Assembly (NCBI GenBank): GCA_032718475.1
Contig: JAUCBJ010002175.1
Location: 1-47,378, forward strand
Reading direction: 5' to 3'
DNA length: 47,378 nt
Source of the DNA: Nemertoderma westbladi
Lineage: Eukaryota; Xenacoelomorpha; Nemertodermatida; Nemertodermatidae
Shown: piece by piece, positions 10,901 to 21,384 of the stretch
Position numbering within the stretch: the stretch's first letter is position 1
How the letters are laid out: each line of letters opens with the position of its first letter
Program-made: the position numbers and the translations under genes
Notes under the pieces: generated by a model
The model's database searches: none
What the model was told of the DNA's origin: nothing
Seen by the model: only the letters and a program-made list of their open reading frames with translations

Positions 10901-12874
10901 CCTACTTTCCCTTACTGTGCCTTTGAATTGTTGAACAGTCTCCTGCATCTGTCCGAGCAGGAGATCCATCCCCCGCCGTCTCTCGTCCACCCATTCGACC
11001 GCCGAAGCGGGAGTCGCCAACGTTGTAGCGGGCGGACGAGGGACAACGGGCGACAAATCATGAATATTTCGCTCGGGGTCCAGGACCTGAACTGTCTCCT
11101 GGGCAGTTCTACTGGGCACAGGTAGCTTAGTGCTATGCAGAGGGAATTTAGAGGTAGCTTCAGGGAGCACAGGTGTATCTATCACCGAAGGGGTGATTTC
11201 AAGAACAGGCCCAATTATTTCAGGCTCATCTACTATAGTAGGGAGTCTTTCTATTTTAATTGTTTGGTCTGTGGGTTCTGTACTACCTAAGTTGGTGTTA
11301 TTTAGTTGCCTTCTAACAGCTGGAGGCAAATCAGGCAATTTCTGACGGTGGAATGTTCTTTTACGTCTGCTTAGACGAGATCTATTTCCTTTGCCTTCAG
11401 TATCGGTGGTATCGCCTTCCTCAGATGATGTATATCCCTGCCTTTTGGGAGTAGATCGATTCATCATCTGCATATTACTAGCTGTTAACTGTTTATTTAT
11501 GCAGTCTTGATTCTCCTGAATGTTTTCCAATTCTAATTGGGTGGTTTCTTCAGCCGCTCTCCGTTCTGCTTCTGCCACTGCCTCCGCCACTTTTCTTTCC
11601 GCTTCGGCCGCTGCCTTTGCCTCTGCCACTTTTGCCTCTGCCGCTGCCTCTTTTCTTTCTGCTTCTGCAGCTGCCACTGCTGCTGCTACTGCCGCTGCCT
11701 TTCTGTCTTCTATACGTTTTTTCTTTACTTGTTCTTCTTGGACTCTGGTGATGCGGAGTTGTTCATCAAATTTAGCCTGGTTCGCAGCCCTCATTTCCAC
11801 ATCGATGGCATCCAACACAAGCTTGGTTCCTTCACTATTAGGGCTAAGTCCCTCTAACCTTCTCCTCAACTCGTCATCACCTAAAAAACGTTGATAGTCT
11901 GACAGATAGATGTCAATGGCATCCCTCTTATGCGGTTTCTCTGCCGTCGCTTCACTTTCCACTTGGGAAAAAGTAGCATCTGTTGATTCTCCATGGGTTG
12001 AGCGCTCCTCCAGCTGAGCTTTCCACCGAGCTGCTCCCTGAACTTGGCGACTCACCCGTTGAAACCAAGTCTTTACGGCAACTTGCAACGACGTGTCTTG
12101 TCTTCTTTTAGAAGCCTCTTCAAAGGCTGATAATATTAGCCTGATTCGCAGAATTCTTTCTCTAACTTGATAAAGCAGTTGTCCCTGCTCCTGAGGTCCT
12201 TGAGGTTGTTGTAACAGTTGTTTTTCTACTCGCTCCATAGAGCTGAAGAATCCCTGTGCGTATCCGGCTGCGGACCTCTTCCACACAGCTGGATCGATGG
12301 TTTCCTTGGCTACTCCCATCCGGTGTATGTCTTCCCAGGCAGCTTCTGATAAATCAAACGGGAGTCCGGGTCCGGGGAAGTTCCATTGCGACTCGACAAT
12401 AGACTTCAGTTCTTCCCTCGTGTATCCCGCATAATTATCTTTAGTTGATCGTTGACTTCTCGCCCAATCGATCTGGTGTTCTTCCACTGCAATCAATAAC
12501 CTAGTGAGTACGGCTGCAGGAAGGATGAGAAGGGGATCCGAATAAACCGCTTCCGTCATCTTTGCTCCGCGCTCGGGTGTCAGCTCTACAGTATCCTCAC
12601 TACTGGAGCTGTTGGGCCGTTGAGAAATAAGTTCTTGGCTAGCGGGTTGTTGCTGTTCTGCTGCTTCTTGGTCCCGCTTGACCTGAGCTCGAGTGCCTAT
12701 GATAGACCTACGATGTTGGACCAGCCTAGGTTCCGTTATTACTACTGGAGGGATGACCTTCCTCACAGTGGGAGGTGAACTGAACTTACGACTAGACGGT
12801 TCTACGCCTCTATCTGAGTCGCAGATAGTTACATCTAATAAACTGTCTGACAGGTTCTGCTTAGTATCAGACAT
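7961..12874 (-). CDS. BEL/Pao Gag-protease polyprotein with RT/RH and IN core missing
   Basis: The 1637-residue ORF is intact. In order: an unrecognised N-terminal part of about 770 residues; a long Ala/Glu-rich helical stretch (about 386-442, likely coiled coil); a DUF1759-type Gag domain (about 776-945, around KFNGDEMKWLPFNEYY); cysteine clusters (CVLCDGPHRLNMC near 1058, CYNCLRRGHQRRTC near 1089, CAKCGAKHH near 1109); a DUF1758-type aspartic protease with LLDSGSTGTFID near 1233 and GWYLTGP near 1373. After about 47 acidic residues it jumps to WRYCPKKFNPTDIASRG (about 1428-1442), a block that normally follows RNase H. It then passes through SSWNRLCKAVVYLER (pre-integrase) to PVGRLCLPEG, which resembles the DUF5641 tail. 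The YxDD reverse transcriptase, RNase H and DDE integrase are absent. This looks like two in-frame deletions that kept the ORF open. Residue positions are approximate. Confidence 0.9.
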   Translation of the reverse strand: MSDTKQNLSDSLLDVTICDSDRGVEPSSRKFSSPPTVRKVIPPVVITEPRLVQHRRSIIGTRAQVKRDQEAAEQQQPASQELISQRPNSSSSEDTVELTPERGAKMTEAVYSDPLLILPAAVLTRLLIAVEEHQIDWARSQRSTKDNYAGYTREELKSIVESQWNFPGPGLPFDLSEAAWEDIHRMGVAKETIDPAVWKRSAAGYAQGFFSSMERVEKQLLQQPQGPQEQGQLLYQVRERILRIRLILSAFEEASKRRQDTSLQVAVKTWFQRVSRQVQGAARWKAQLEERSTHGESTDATFSQVESEATAEKPHKRDAIDIYLSDYQRFLGDDELRRRLEGLSPNSEGTKLVLDAIDVEMRAANQAKFDEQLRITRVQEEQVKKKRIEDRKAAAVAAAVAAAEAERKEAAAEAKVAEAKAAAEAERKVAEAVAEAERRAAEETTQLELENIQENQDCINKQLTASNMQMMNRSTPKRQGYTSSEEGDTTDTEGKGNRSRLSRRKRTFHRQKLPDLPPAVRRQLNNTNLGSTEPTDQTIKIERLPTIVDEPEIIGPVLEITPSVIDTPVLPEATSKFPLHSTKLPVPSRTAQETVQVLDPERNIHDLSPVVPRPPATTLATPASAVEWVDERRRGMDLLLGQMQETVQQFKGTVRESRLELQEVQQSIALERDKLVNAQKGIPPPSVTMCQPVRSEVSHAQGVEPTRIYTASEVETPIVNPIKGNYRPVDNDIPYRTDHNPRNLYTDNSILNNTMAQESFTRQMARTEARQAVKVGEIVKFNGDEMKWLPFNEYYKDNIQNSVLSNGEKLRFLIECLEGSPKLMALRFIGHPDGLRQVWDTLNIRYGNRNNIAGYLYAKLVAPRKFISSGIIEFSDEIQEICRQLDWLGKSHEYQSAMVIRAVASTLPKGGVGTRWDKKVLYMMEQQRRDPTMADLMSFLDGEVKLQLLRQSREKTLENKVSEKPVSRRRVTPVCYTDDGESQTSQGEDSGKDTKRSYYGNKAPIEQVSKFKSRSNDRREPVRKTPPTSPKRIHVRKPEERTSVHHTAQVKVSNIKPKCVLCDGPHRLNMCDEFLKKSLKERREVMWDKRLCYNCLRRGHQRRTCYSDARCAKCGAKHHILLHTEFERNSPSQVSESELHVQFSDVNDTDQSEMEGFYTDEFSDQNESCYLINTTAVYRALVHEKDTDSDLTLTTSDQQQSWKAPTYNIGIREFPVVQLRVHGPQKSYIVNALLDSGSTGTFIDKELAEVIFAGQPKFRTKLNMSGIMQVWNSTVAADYYIGELSTPQDKPGEYSIRSVKMVAIKNFATTQVEPYNWDEDDHAQQLNIPRFDTDYPGVQILIGQNAHEALETLEKRPAQPQPLQTYAVRTRVGWYLTGPSRRTLRERLLQDHVRQVSEWEDDTSEGDDPTEGTPYSSDNDDISSNVDQWRYCPKKFNPTDIASRGATPQELTDTTDRLGEPDFLSKEDEWPPHLTPTEIRPAKGAEKVKPKTRTGGSELFEPGIDLSVLHIARDDAVDLDLPTASGSFMKIRESDWSSGTSDVSQGLSPLLQGATDHYSSWNRLCKAVVYLERCFYRHYSRTKRKPGIVFGMQRLNHPVGRLCLPEGNGGLSGNCGRQDSLPTTTSLILQTSRDSIT

Positions 12875-13008
12875 GTTTATGTGTACAGTTGAATGTCTAC
12901 TGCTGTATTACAGTCTGAGCAAGTCTAGTAACTCAGTATTAACTGCTAGCCTAGTAATTAATTACCGGTACTGCTACTCAGTGCAGCGTGATATATATAA
13001 TGTATTAG

Positions 13009-13258
13009 AATACCGGTATGCTTATAGTATATATAACTATATAAGTATTATTACAGACTAGGTTTATCACAGAATACCGGTATAATTTTAGCACAAATAT
13101 ATATAAATATATAATAGGCCTATCGGGAATACCGGTATACAGCTTACAGTTTGTAGTATATATAAGTATAATTCTGGACTAGAATTAATTATAAAGTACC
13201 GGTATAATTTCAGCCTAAATTTATAGAAATAAAGATAATAGGCCTATCGTAAATACCG
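13009..13258. repeat. Two tandem copies of a ~122-bp leader repeat
   Basis: Two imperfect copies each contain ataccggtat, a gtatatataa-like stretch, taccggtataatttt (or c), taaatataaa-like sequence and aataggcctatcg. The palindromes TACCGGTA and TAGGCCTA are both part of the unit. Confidence 0.8.
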
Positions 13259-14189
13259 GTATATCAATTATTTTAAATAATTGAATTTCTGAATTTTAGG
13301 GTTACTTGGTTACTTTACTTACTTTATTACCGTTATTTGAGCAGTAGTCCAACTGATATTGAGACCTAATGGTTGTATGGTAGGCCTACTATTTATAAAT
13401 CGTTAGATTTGATTTATAATATATATATACCCGTTTTAATGGGTTTTGTCAATGTTTGAAATAAATGTTATTATTTCTGGGGAGTAATCACTACACAAAG
13501 CGGTGCGCTTTCAGTGAAGTGTTACTTATAGGACACAAAAACAAATAATTCTAATTTACCTAAGTTACTTAATACTACAAATTACGTACAATTCGGGTGA
13601 GATTACAATATCTAAATAAACACAAAAATTTACAAAAACACAAAATACGAATTTTCAGGGTAATTTTACAAGAAGTCTACAAACCAGCCTAACAAAGGGT
13701 TAGAAATCTGGTTATTACAACGGACAGGGTACTACGGTATTTGAAATAATAAGTAGTAGTAAATACACTGCGTTGTCTAGATAGGAAAATACCACCGCCT
13801 GACGACCTATAGCCGTATCGCTATAGGTACTACGTTATGTATCACGGAGTGTTCCTACCTAGAAGTTAATAGAGCTAATCGAAAGTGCCTATCAACCACT
13901 TTACAACACAAATATAATGCCTACACTAATTACTCTCGGAAAGCACTGTACACTAAACCCTAAATTAGGTACGAGTACTTGTACAACATATAATCAGTAG
14001 TTAAATATACTTGAACAGCTAAAAGAACCACGGCATCTGCTGGAGTGACCAGTGCACAAAATCACCAGTCTTTACCTACGCCAAGCAGCCCGTGTAGTAC
14101 CGGGGTTAATTTAACTATAGCGGTATGTATAACAAACACAATTACTGTAGGAATAAACTTGGGGAATGGATGTTGCGAATAATCGCATA

Positions 14190-14775
14190 AACTCTGAATA
14201 ATAAATATTACGCTACGCGTACAAACCACTCAAACAAAATGCAGACCAAACACTGACAGACTACTATCAAGCCTAAATAAACTACAGGACATGCAGACTC
14301 CGAAATGATTAGGTAGTATGCGTTCTAACCCAGTAGTACGACTTATTCTTTAGTTGGGGGTTTACCTTACAGCATTGGCTGCCCCTACTTCCTAACCGTT
14401 CTTTATCGGACAGAGGCTCTATACACACTGCAATCTGTTCAGACCTAATAACAGCCAGACAACTATCCAGCCTACAAATTATCTAAATAAATATTATACG
14501 CTACCCGTACAGACTTACACAAACAAAGTACAGACTAAACGATGGCAGACTACTCTCAAGCCTAAATAAACTACAGGACATGCAGACTCCGAAATGATTA
14601 GGTAGTATGCGTTCTAACCCAGTAGTACGACTTATTCTTTAGTTGGGGGTTTACCTTACAGCATTGGCTGCCCCTACTTCCTAACCGTTCTTTATCGGAC
14701 AGGTGATCTACACACACTGCAATCCGTTCAGACTTAACAACAATCAGACAACAGCTCAGCCTACAAATTGTCTGT
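14190..14775. repeat. Two tandem copies of a ~288-bp leader repeat
   Basis: The stretch containing aaactacaggacatgcagac, taggtagtatgcgttctaac and gttgggggtttaccttac occurs twice, offset by 288 bases, nearly identical over the central 160 bases and more diverged at the edges. It lies close to the 5' LTR within the element. Confidence 0.9.
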
Positions 14776-15054
14776 ACAATCTGATCAGGCTTACACGCCT
14801 TCTGTTCAATACTGGCCTACAAACAAATAAAACTTGACAGAAATAAGTAAAAATCTCAATAAAAAACCAGGGCGGGCCCTCCCTGATTAATTATTAAGGC
14901 CTACCGGTATATAATTATCAAAATCGAATAATACTGCTGTACCTGTACTGCTGTAGGTACCGGTCCGGGTGGTTAGGTAGTCAGGCCTACTGGGTACCGG
15001 TTGCCGGTACTTCAGCTTTATTGCCTACTGCAATACAGAAGCTATATCCGTTAT

Positions 15055-16246
15055 TGTTCGCGCTTTCAGACCTTTGGCAGTTTAACCCGCCAAATTAGGA
15101 TGTCTTCTAGATAATAAATCACTTTTAGCCTCTGACAAGTATTTGATTCACTACACTAGTCGAAACCAATCGGTGCGCGATCATTCACCCGCTGGATATA
15201 CCCGGGAGATTGGGTTCGACGGCTTAATCGTATTGCTATGTAAGCCTAATGTATTATTCGACTGACAGTATTATATAATCTCTGACAATATTATTCACCT
15301 TCGGGGAATATTAACAGTTCCTTTAGGACGTGGCGCTCTATCTATATAAATAGAGTTATGACTTAAACTACTCACAACGATATGGCTTAGTTACAATTCA
15401 CATATATGGCGCATTCTTTAGGAAATGCTTCGTTATCAGTCTCACTCATACACAATGCTGCACAATACTGCACACTGATCTGCCGATCTTCACTGATTTT
15501 AGTCACATATAAAAGGAACACGGACCGAATCATGTAGGGTCTATCAAATAACATTAGATTCACTTCAAACCACTTTAACATAAGTCACAATCGTTATATG
15601 TAACCTTTCTCTCTTACCTTCGGTATATCAAGAATATTGGGTTTTCGGGGTTATTTATCGTTATTCCAAATATAATAATTCATCAACCATATTGTGAAGA
15701 ACTGACAGTAAATAGCAGTATAACAATATAAAAGTATGCACAGGTTGTTTGATTAGGTATGGTATGTTATGTATGTTATGAGTTGAGTTGAGATAACGGA
15801 TATATGTCCTTATAATTAAGCCTACTAGTGTAAGACTAAAAACTGAAAACACGGAGGTGCCAAAAGCCGGTTCTTAGGCTCTGGGCAAAACATAACACTG
15901 AACTACTGAGTTTCTGTATACACCTCCAACACAGAGACAACAAACGCTCTGATTGGTCAACCTGAACAACGAGAGAACAAAGAAACAAAGAAACGTCGAC
16001 GTGGCAATATCAGCTGTTAGCCGTCGCCATGGTAGCGACACTGTTTTCAAGAGTATCCAGCTTATCGCGTCACGAGATTACGGATTATGTCCTCTAAAGT
16101 ACAAATACAGTACAAATACAGAAGAAATTACTTTTATGTCCTCTAAAACACCAGTACAGCAAGGACACGGCCTTTTTATGCCTGGCAAACCAACTATAGA
16201 GTACTTTAAGGGAAAATAACCGGTTAATGACGCAAAAGCTTTTACA
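15055..16246 (-). repeat. 5' LTR of the BEL/Pao element
   Basis: Same length as the left LTR, with the six differences at 15351, 15694, 16027, 16069, 16129 and 16197. It should carry the element's minus-strand promoter. The right border is ...cttttaca followed by the duplication gaaag and then the last fragment of the 53-bp minisatellite. Confidence 0.95.
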
Positions 16247-16251
16247 GAAAG

Positions 16252-16270
16252 TCTGGTATTCTTTACATGG
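16252..16270. repeat. Last partial 53-bp minisatellite unit
   Basis: tctggtattctttacatgg is the start of the satellite unit, separated from the array by the LTR element. Unique sequence follows at about 16272. Confidence 0.9.
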
Positions 16271-16271
16271 G

Positions 16272-18946
16272 TCAGATAATCCCACCTCATATCTGATAAA
16301 AAAAATTATGATTCCTCAGAGATGGAGCGCACTTTACGCTAGATGCTATCTTCCTATCTTATGTGAATAACCTAACCTACTGTAAGTCTGTAAGGTGTAA
16401 TGCGTAAATAAATACAGTATAGTCAGTGATGTAATTCTTACCTCAATGATATTTTAAATTTCAATAGGCCTATATATAATTTAAATTCGATATACTGTAC
16501 TGTAAGCTTACAGTTAAGCGTACAGACGACCACAGATACCTCTAGAACACAGAGCTGGAGATTTGTACTGTATATAGGAAAGGGAAAGTGCTGTAGAAGA
16601 TACAAAAAAATACACCAGGAGTGCGAATACCCTAGGGACATTTAACCGGGGAGTGAAAATTTTATGTTACACCGGTAGTGCAAACAAACCATGGCCGTTA
16701 CTAAGCCTAGCTAGATACGATTAATACTGTAATACAGGATAGATGACTTGGAAGAAGTCATTTTGTTATACCTGTGCATCTTTTGAAGGTGTACCGGTAT
16801 AATTCATCTGTGCCATATATTCCTGATTCATTGAGAGTTACAGTAATTTTACGAGATTTAGACTGAGTTCTCACCGTTTAAAAACCGAGCTGGGACGCTG
16901 GTCTCGCATTCCCAGAGAGCAGCTCTATTCCTATAGCGGTGGCGAAGTTCAGTCAGAAGCTAATATGTACTTTTATATTGTCCGAATGTCCGTTTACCAA
17001 TTATATCAGGGTAATTTTTGACGCGTTAAATTACAACAGTCTAAATTATCTAATGCAGTTAAGGGCGGATATGGGTCTACTATCATTATGTAGAGTTATC
17101 TTTGAATTTTGAGGTATTTTAATAATACGGAAAATGTTTGTTAATTGTTTATCTATCAAGTATCTATGGACATAATTTTGGGTTTTACTGTGTTAATGAT
17201 TTTTGGTATATTTGTTTATTTATGCATTTATTTACCGTGATTTGGTTGAAATTGAAATTGTTTTGTTTAATGACATATTCGTTAAAGGTACTGCTGTACT
17301 GGTAATATAGTTAGTTAAACACATTAAAATTTGCACTCAGCCATGCTAGATAAAAAGCACCACAGAGATGTGCTGTGTAAATAATACTTAAATAAAATTA
17401 AATTTAAAATTGACAAACTGAACATGAATATTAAATGACGTAATGGTAAAATTGAATACACACTTATACGGTATATGGTTAATTCTATCTAATACATACT
17501 TTATGATAATCAAACGAAATAAAACTGCAATATTTAAAATATATGTACTTAATAATTTTTTTATTTCAACTATAAGTTTTATCAAGTAATAAAGAGTGCT
17601 AATTATAATTAGGAAAAATAACTTAATTTATTTACTTGGTGACAATGGAAGGCGGGGTATAGACATCATTAAATGTGTTTTTCCAAGAACCGCTGCAATG
17701 CATAATTAAATTTACGGTTTCTACATTCGATTTAAATACATTTAGGGAATTAGCGAGGACTACTTTAGGTGGTAAACTGTTCCACACGGATATCCTACGG
17801 ACACTGAAATGGTTCTGGTTACTGGGTTATACTGTATGTGTTGCTTATTATGTATGTGATGTGTGTACTTAATTTGTTACTACTGTAGAGACGGGCCTAG
17901 CGGCCCGTGAAGCAAGTCGTAGGAGACAGTACGAATCAAGTAAACGCTTTTTGATCTGTCTGATAATCAATTAGTGTGAGGGTAGTCCCGGTGGTGTACG
18001 AAAATTTTTCTAGACAACTTCAAACTATAATTATTATGTTGTAATCATCTAATGAATTATAAAAGCTGTTGTGATTATAGAAGATAGAGAGCAGTTAGCG
18101 AAATGATTATTTTATTCTATCGGATAGAGTAGTCGGAGTCTCAGAGGAGTCGAGGTGTCAATTGATTAATAATAATAACAGCAGTTGTCATGAATTCAAT
18201 ACAATCGCGCACAAGAAGTGATAAGACAAATTCGTTCTTATTTTTGTAATAAATAAAACAAGTTGAGATGTTTCAATGTAAACCGCGATTAACAATTTAC
18301 ACTGTTCAATGTAAACCACGATATTAATTAAATATAACAATTATATTATTATTATAACAGATTTTTATATTTCAAACAATAATGTTAGCCTTATGGAGAA
18401 TCATTTTGAGGCTGAGTAAACATTCAGCCTTATAAGCATAGAGCCTCCACAGTATTAATGTTGGCACAAAGATTTCAAAATAAAACAATAATGCGATGAG
18501 AGCATAGTACAATACACTGTGTAGCCAACACACTGTTTAACTAACAGTTATTTAGCTTGCACGCCAATTAATTAACATAGCAAGGATGCTTTGGGAAGAG
18601 TTATTCAGCTGAAACTGTAATAGCCAGTTAAACAAATTAATGTTTGCTTACTGTCTGAGTTGTATAGTAGAGTGATAATATAACTTGGCAGAGAAAGTAC
18701 TTCTTTGTTAGTTGGCCTTCCTATTGAATGCATTACCAGGCCATCTCTATACATTTTTCATGAGTGCCAGCTGGTGTTTTATCATTGCGCCTATGGCAAT
18801 TTTAGTGTTTTGGGGCTAATTTTCGAAATAAAACAAGTTGAGATATTTCAATTTAAACCGCGATTTCACAAGTACCTTTAGAAATCCATTTTCATGGTCC
18901 ATGCAAAATTTAATCAAAATCGTTAGAGCCGTTTTTGCTCTAGGTC
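16272..18946. other. Non-coding AT-rich region
   Basis: No convincing exon or repeat boundary is seen over most of it. A 40-base block (aataaaacaagttgagatgt, then ttcaatgtaaaccgcgatt) at about 18249-18290 recurs at about 18826-18866, so a short dispersed or flanking direct repeat is present. Confidence 0.5.
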
Positions 18947-19012
18947 AGAGTAGCCAGTAGCCAGTAGTCAGTAGCCAGTAGCCAGTAGCCAGTAGTCAGT
19001 AGTCAGTAGCTT
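18947..19012. repeat. 7-bp microsatellite (agccagt/agtcagt)n
   Basis: About nine tandem copies of agtagcc and agtagtc-type heptamers, followed by a poly-T run. Confidence 0.9.
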
Positions 19013-20076
19013 TTTTTTCTTACAGTAATCAAGTCTAACGACTTGCTAATTACTTTATTCCAGCTCACCAGTACTGCATTAGGCCTACTAGACTACCGGT
19101 ACGGGCAACCAGTCCATTACTGCAATATTTCAGTATTTAATTGACTGGATCTCTATTCTCTACGACTACCTGACTATGGACTACGATGCGTTATTCAGTT
19201 AAGATGTGAATAGGATGAAAATAAACAAAATGTGCAGTATCGTGGGACACCAATACAATGCGGGGATAATTTTTAAATTAGCTGCAGAATTTGCAATTGG
19301 GAATTTTAAAGTTAGCGTTAGCTGGTTAGACTTCTGGACTTAGAACTCTCCACATCCCAAAGTTTTATTCCCTGTGACCCTGTCTGACTGTAGAAATTCC
19401 CCGCGATTCTATTGGTGTCACATGATATTGCGCAGATCCGAGTCTTACGAAATATTTCGAGCCTGCTTAGTGATGGCTGTTTGTTATGGCTGACTGCCAT
19501 AACGCGTCGGTCGGTCGGTCGGGCAGTCGGGTGCGGTCGGTGTGGAATTGGTCATCGTAAACTGCTACTGCAGTACAACAGTACCGGTACGGTACTGTAT
19601 TTCAGCATTTATTATGATTGATTACTGGATTATGAAATCGAAACCGCTAAACAATGGGACCATAAAGTAAAAATGCTATATAATCAGTAATTCAGTACCG
19701 GTATCATTTCCTGATTTCTGCATTTAGATTTAATTCTACCCAAGACGTACCGGTACCGGTAACTGTACTCCGTTCGGTGGGTTCACTTTCTCTCGACGTT
19801 TTTCATATGAAACAGGTTGAAGGTTGAACAAATTCATAATTGAAGGTTGTGAACTACAGAACTAGACTCGGGAGCAGCCATACTGCCATAGCTCATAGCT
19901 GCATAGCTGTCAAAATTCAGTTCAGTCAGTCAGTGACATTCAAATTCGTGACTGCCTGACTGCCGGATTATATCACCACACATTCATTATCAGTCATGGC
20001 GCAGTTTATGGTTTACCTACTTACGATCGGTTAATTGGTTAACCCAACCCAGATTGCTCCACGCACGCGTTCTGCA
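19013..20076. other. Non-coding region rich in short motifs
   Basis: A (ggtc)n-like stretch occurs at about 19505-19545. TACCGGTA motifs occur at about 19095, 19582, 19697 and 19750, the last as a double taccggtaccggta. There is no recognisable gene. Confidence 0.5.
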
Positions 20077-20638
20077 ATGTCTACCGGCGCTCACAACGAC
20101 GCTCGCGATCCACGCACGTTTGTGCTCCCCAGCAACCCACCTCCATTCGACCTCGATACCGAACGTTCTACCTGGGAACTCTGGAAAGACGAATGGGAGG
20201 CTTTCCTAATAACATTTGGACTGGACAGTGGACAATCTACATTTGGCAGACGCCAACCCACCAGATCCGGATCTATCCGAGACATTCCTCCGTCTTACAA
20301 ACCGGCAGATACGCGCCGCCCTAACAACCGCATTCTCCCGGGCAACCAATGCCGTAGTCAAAGGGCTCACTCTCTCCTCTGCCGAGAACGCCAACGCGAA
20401 TGTCGTTATACATAAACTCAGCATCCATATCGATGGGGGAACGAATAAACGCATTCACCGACAAGAACTCACCCGCTGTTCTCGCCTTCCAGAGGAAACT
20501 CCCGAGACGTTTCTCGTTAATTTGCGCGATATCGCCACTAAGTGCTCCTTCGAGGCACTCCCGACAGCCGATGCGCATCTAACTGATCGACTCCTTGACC
20601 AGTTCATCGCCGGTCAATCCTCTCCGGTCCCGAACTAG
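20077..20638 (+). pseudogene. Broken retrotransposon Gag remnant (Ty3/gypsy-like)
   Basis: From the ATG at 20077 one frame gives a PPPFDLDTERSTWELWKDEW stretch followed by EAFLITFGL. The reading then moves to a second frame near 20216-20240, which gives RLTNRQIRAALTTAFSRAT and LPEETPETFLVNLRDIATKC, ending at 20638. The order (W..W....FL....GL, then E....FL..LR.IA..C.F, then DRLLDQFIAG) resembles the Gag of gypsy-type elements. Zinc knuckles, protease and polymerase are missing and no LTRs are visible, so this is a truncated, frameshifted fragment. Codons are noticeably more GC-rich than the flanks. Confidence 0.6.
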
Positions 20639-20949
20639 ACGACTGCCCCGTGGTCTCCTCTATGGAGGAACTGGAGCCACTGGAAACTGTAACCCTGAGC
20701 TTCCAAGTCTCCAAGAACTTACATAAAAGGGGTAGTTAAGTTAGGGTATGTTACTTTCGTGATGTGGTCCCATTCTGGCAGTTGCATCTATCTCTAGTAT
20801 TTTTCGTCCGGAAATTTTCAAAAGTTTTTATAGCTCACTAAAATAAATTTATTTGCGGTATACAGTATAGAGGTTTTTCTTTTTTTTTCTGATACAATTT
20901 CTCTGTAAGTTGAAATCGCAGTAATTAAATTTACATTACTGTATATATG
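20639..20949. other. Non-coding stretch
   Basis: AT-rich. No coding or repeat structure recognised. Confidence 0.4.
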
Positions 20950-21100
20950 TGATTGTATTTGAGTGTATGTGATGGGGTCTGTTTGCATGTGATGGGTCTG
21001 TTTGTATGTGATGGGGTCTGTTTGTATGTGATGGGGTCTGTTTGTATGAGATAGGGTCTGTTTGTATGTGATGGGGTCTGTTTGTATGTGATAGGTATTT
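20950..21100. repeat. ~21-bp minisatellite
   Basis: About seven units of tgtatgtgatggggtctgtt with small variants (ataggg, atgggtctg). The small minus-strand open frame here is only the translation of this repeat. Confidence 0.9.
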
Positions 21101-21384
21101 TGATTTGATTTTTATTTTTTTTATATTTTCTCTGTTCATAATGACTGACCGTGTTTTACCATTTTATTTTTTTAGTTTGCAATATTTTTACTTAATTCCA
21201 ATAGAGATACGCTCGTAAGTGCAACATTGCCTGGGTTATCTTCTCCCTCCATACATATAATTGTTTAATTAAAGGTCTAATTCAATTTCATTTTGTGAAT
21301 ATGTATGTCATTAAGATTAATTTTAAATAATTAATTATTTTATTTGTCGGTGCAATTATTTGGAGTGCAATTACATTACATTAC

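Larger units (their letters stand above)
12875..15054 (-). other. Leader region of the BEL/Pao element with internal tandem repeats
   Basis: This is the 2.2-kb 5' untranslated internal region between the right LTR and the ORF start. No gene is seen. It holds two tandem duplications (listed separately) and many TACCGGTA and TAGGCCTA motifs. Just inside the LTR on the element strand the sequence is ataacggatatagc; it does not begin TGG and I could not match it to a tRNA 3' end, so the primer site is unassigned. Confidence 0.7.
3705..16246 (-). mobile_element. Complete BEL/Pao-type LTR retrotransposon, non-autonomous
   Basis: The element is bounded by two 1192-bp direct repeats that begin TG and end CA and are flanked by the 5-bp duplication gaaag (3700-3704 and 16247-16251), typical of LTR-element integration. 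Coding is on the minus strand, so the 5' LTR is the right-hand one. The LTRs differ at six positions with no indels (about 0.5%), which implies a recent insertion. The internal region holds one long ORF (7961-12874) with Gag and protease features of the BEL/Pao superfamily, a 2.2-kb leader and a 3-kb non-coding 3' part. No reverse transcriptase or integrase core could be found, so movement would need enzymes from another copy. Confidence 0.93.

Noticed and set aside
11520-11894. Ala/Ser-rich plus-strand frame of 124 codons
   Set aside because: It is the antisense of the Ala/Glu-rich stretch of the Gag ORF.
15030-15054. Primer binding site of the BEL/Pao element
   Set aside because: The sequence next to the 5' LTR (ataacggatatagc on the element strand) does not match a tRNA 3' end that I recognise, so no assignment was made.
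18947-19012. CRISPR-like array
   Set aside because: Units of 7 bp with no spacers in a eukaryotic context; it is a microsatellite.
20936-21139. Frame with repeated HTNRPHHIQTDP-type units
   Set aside because: Translation of a 21-bp minisatellite.
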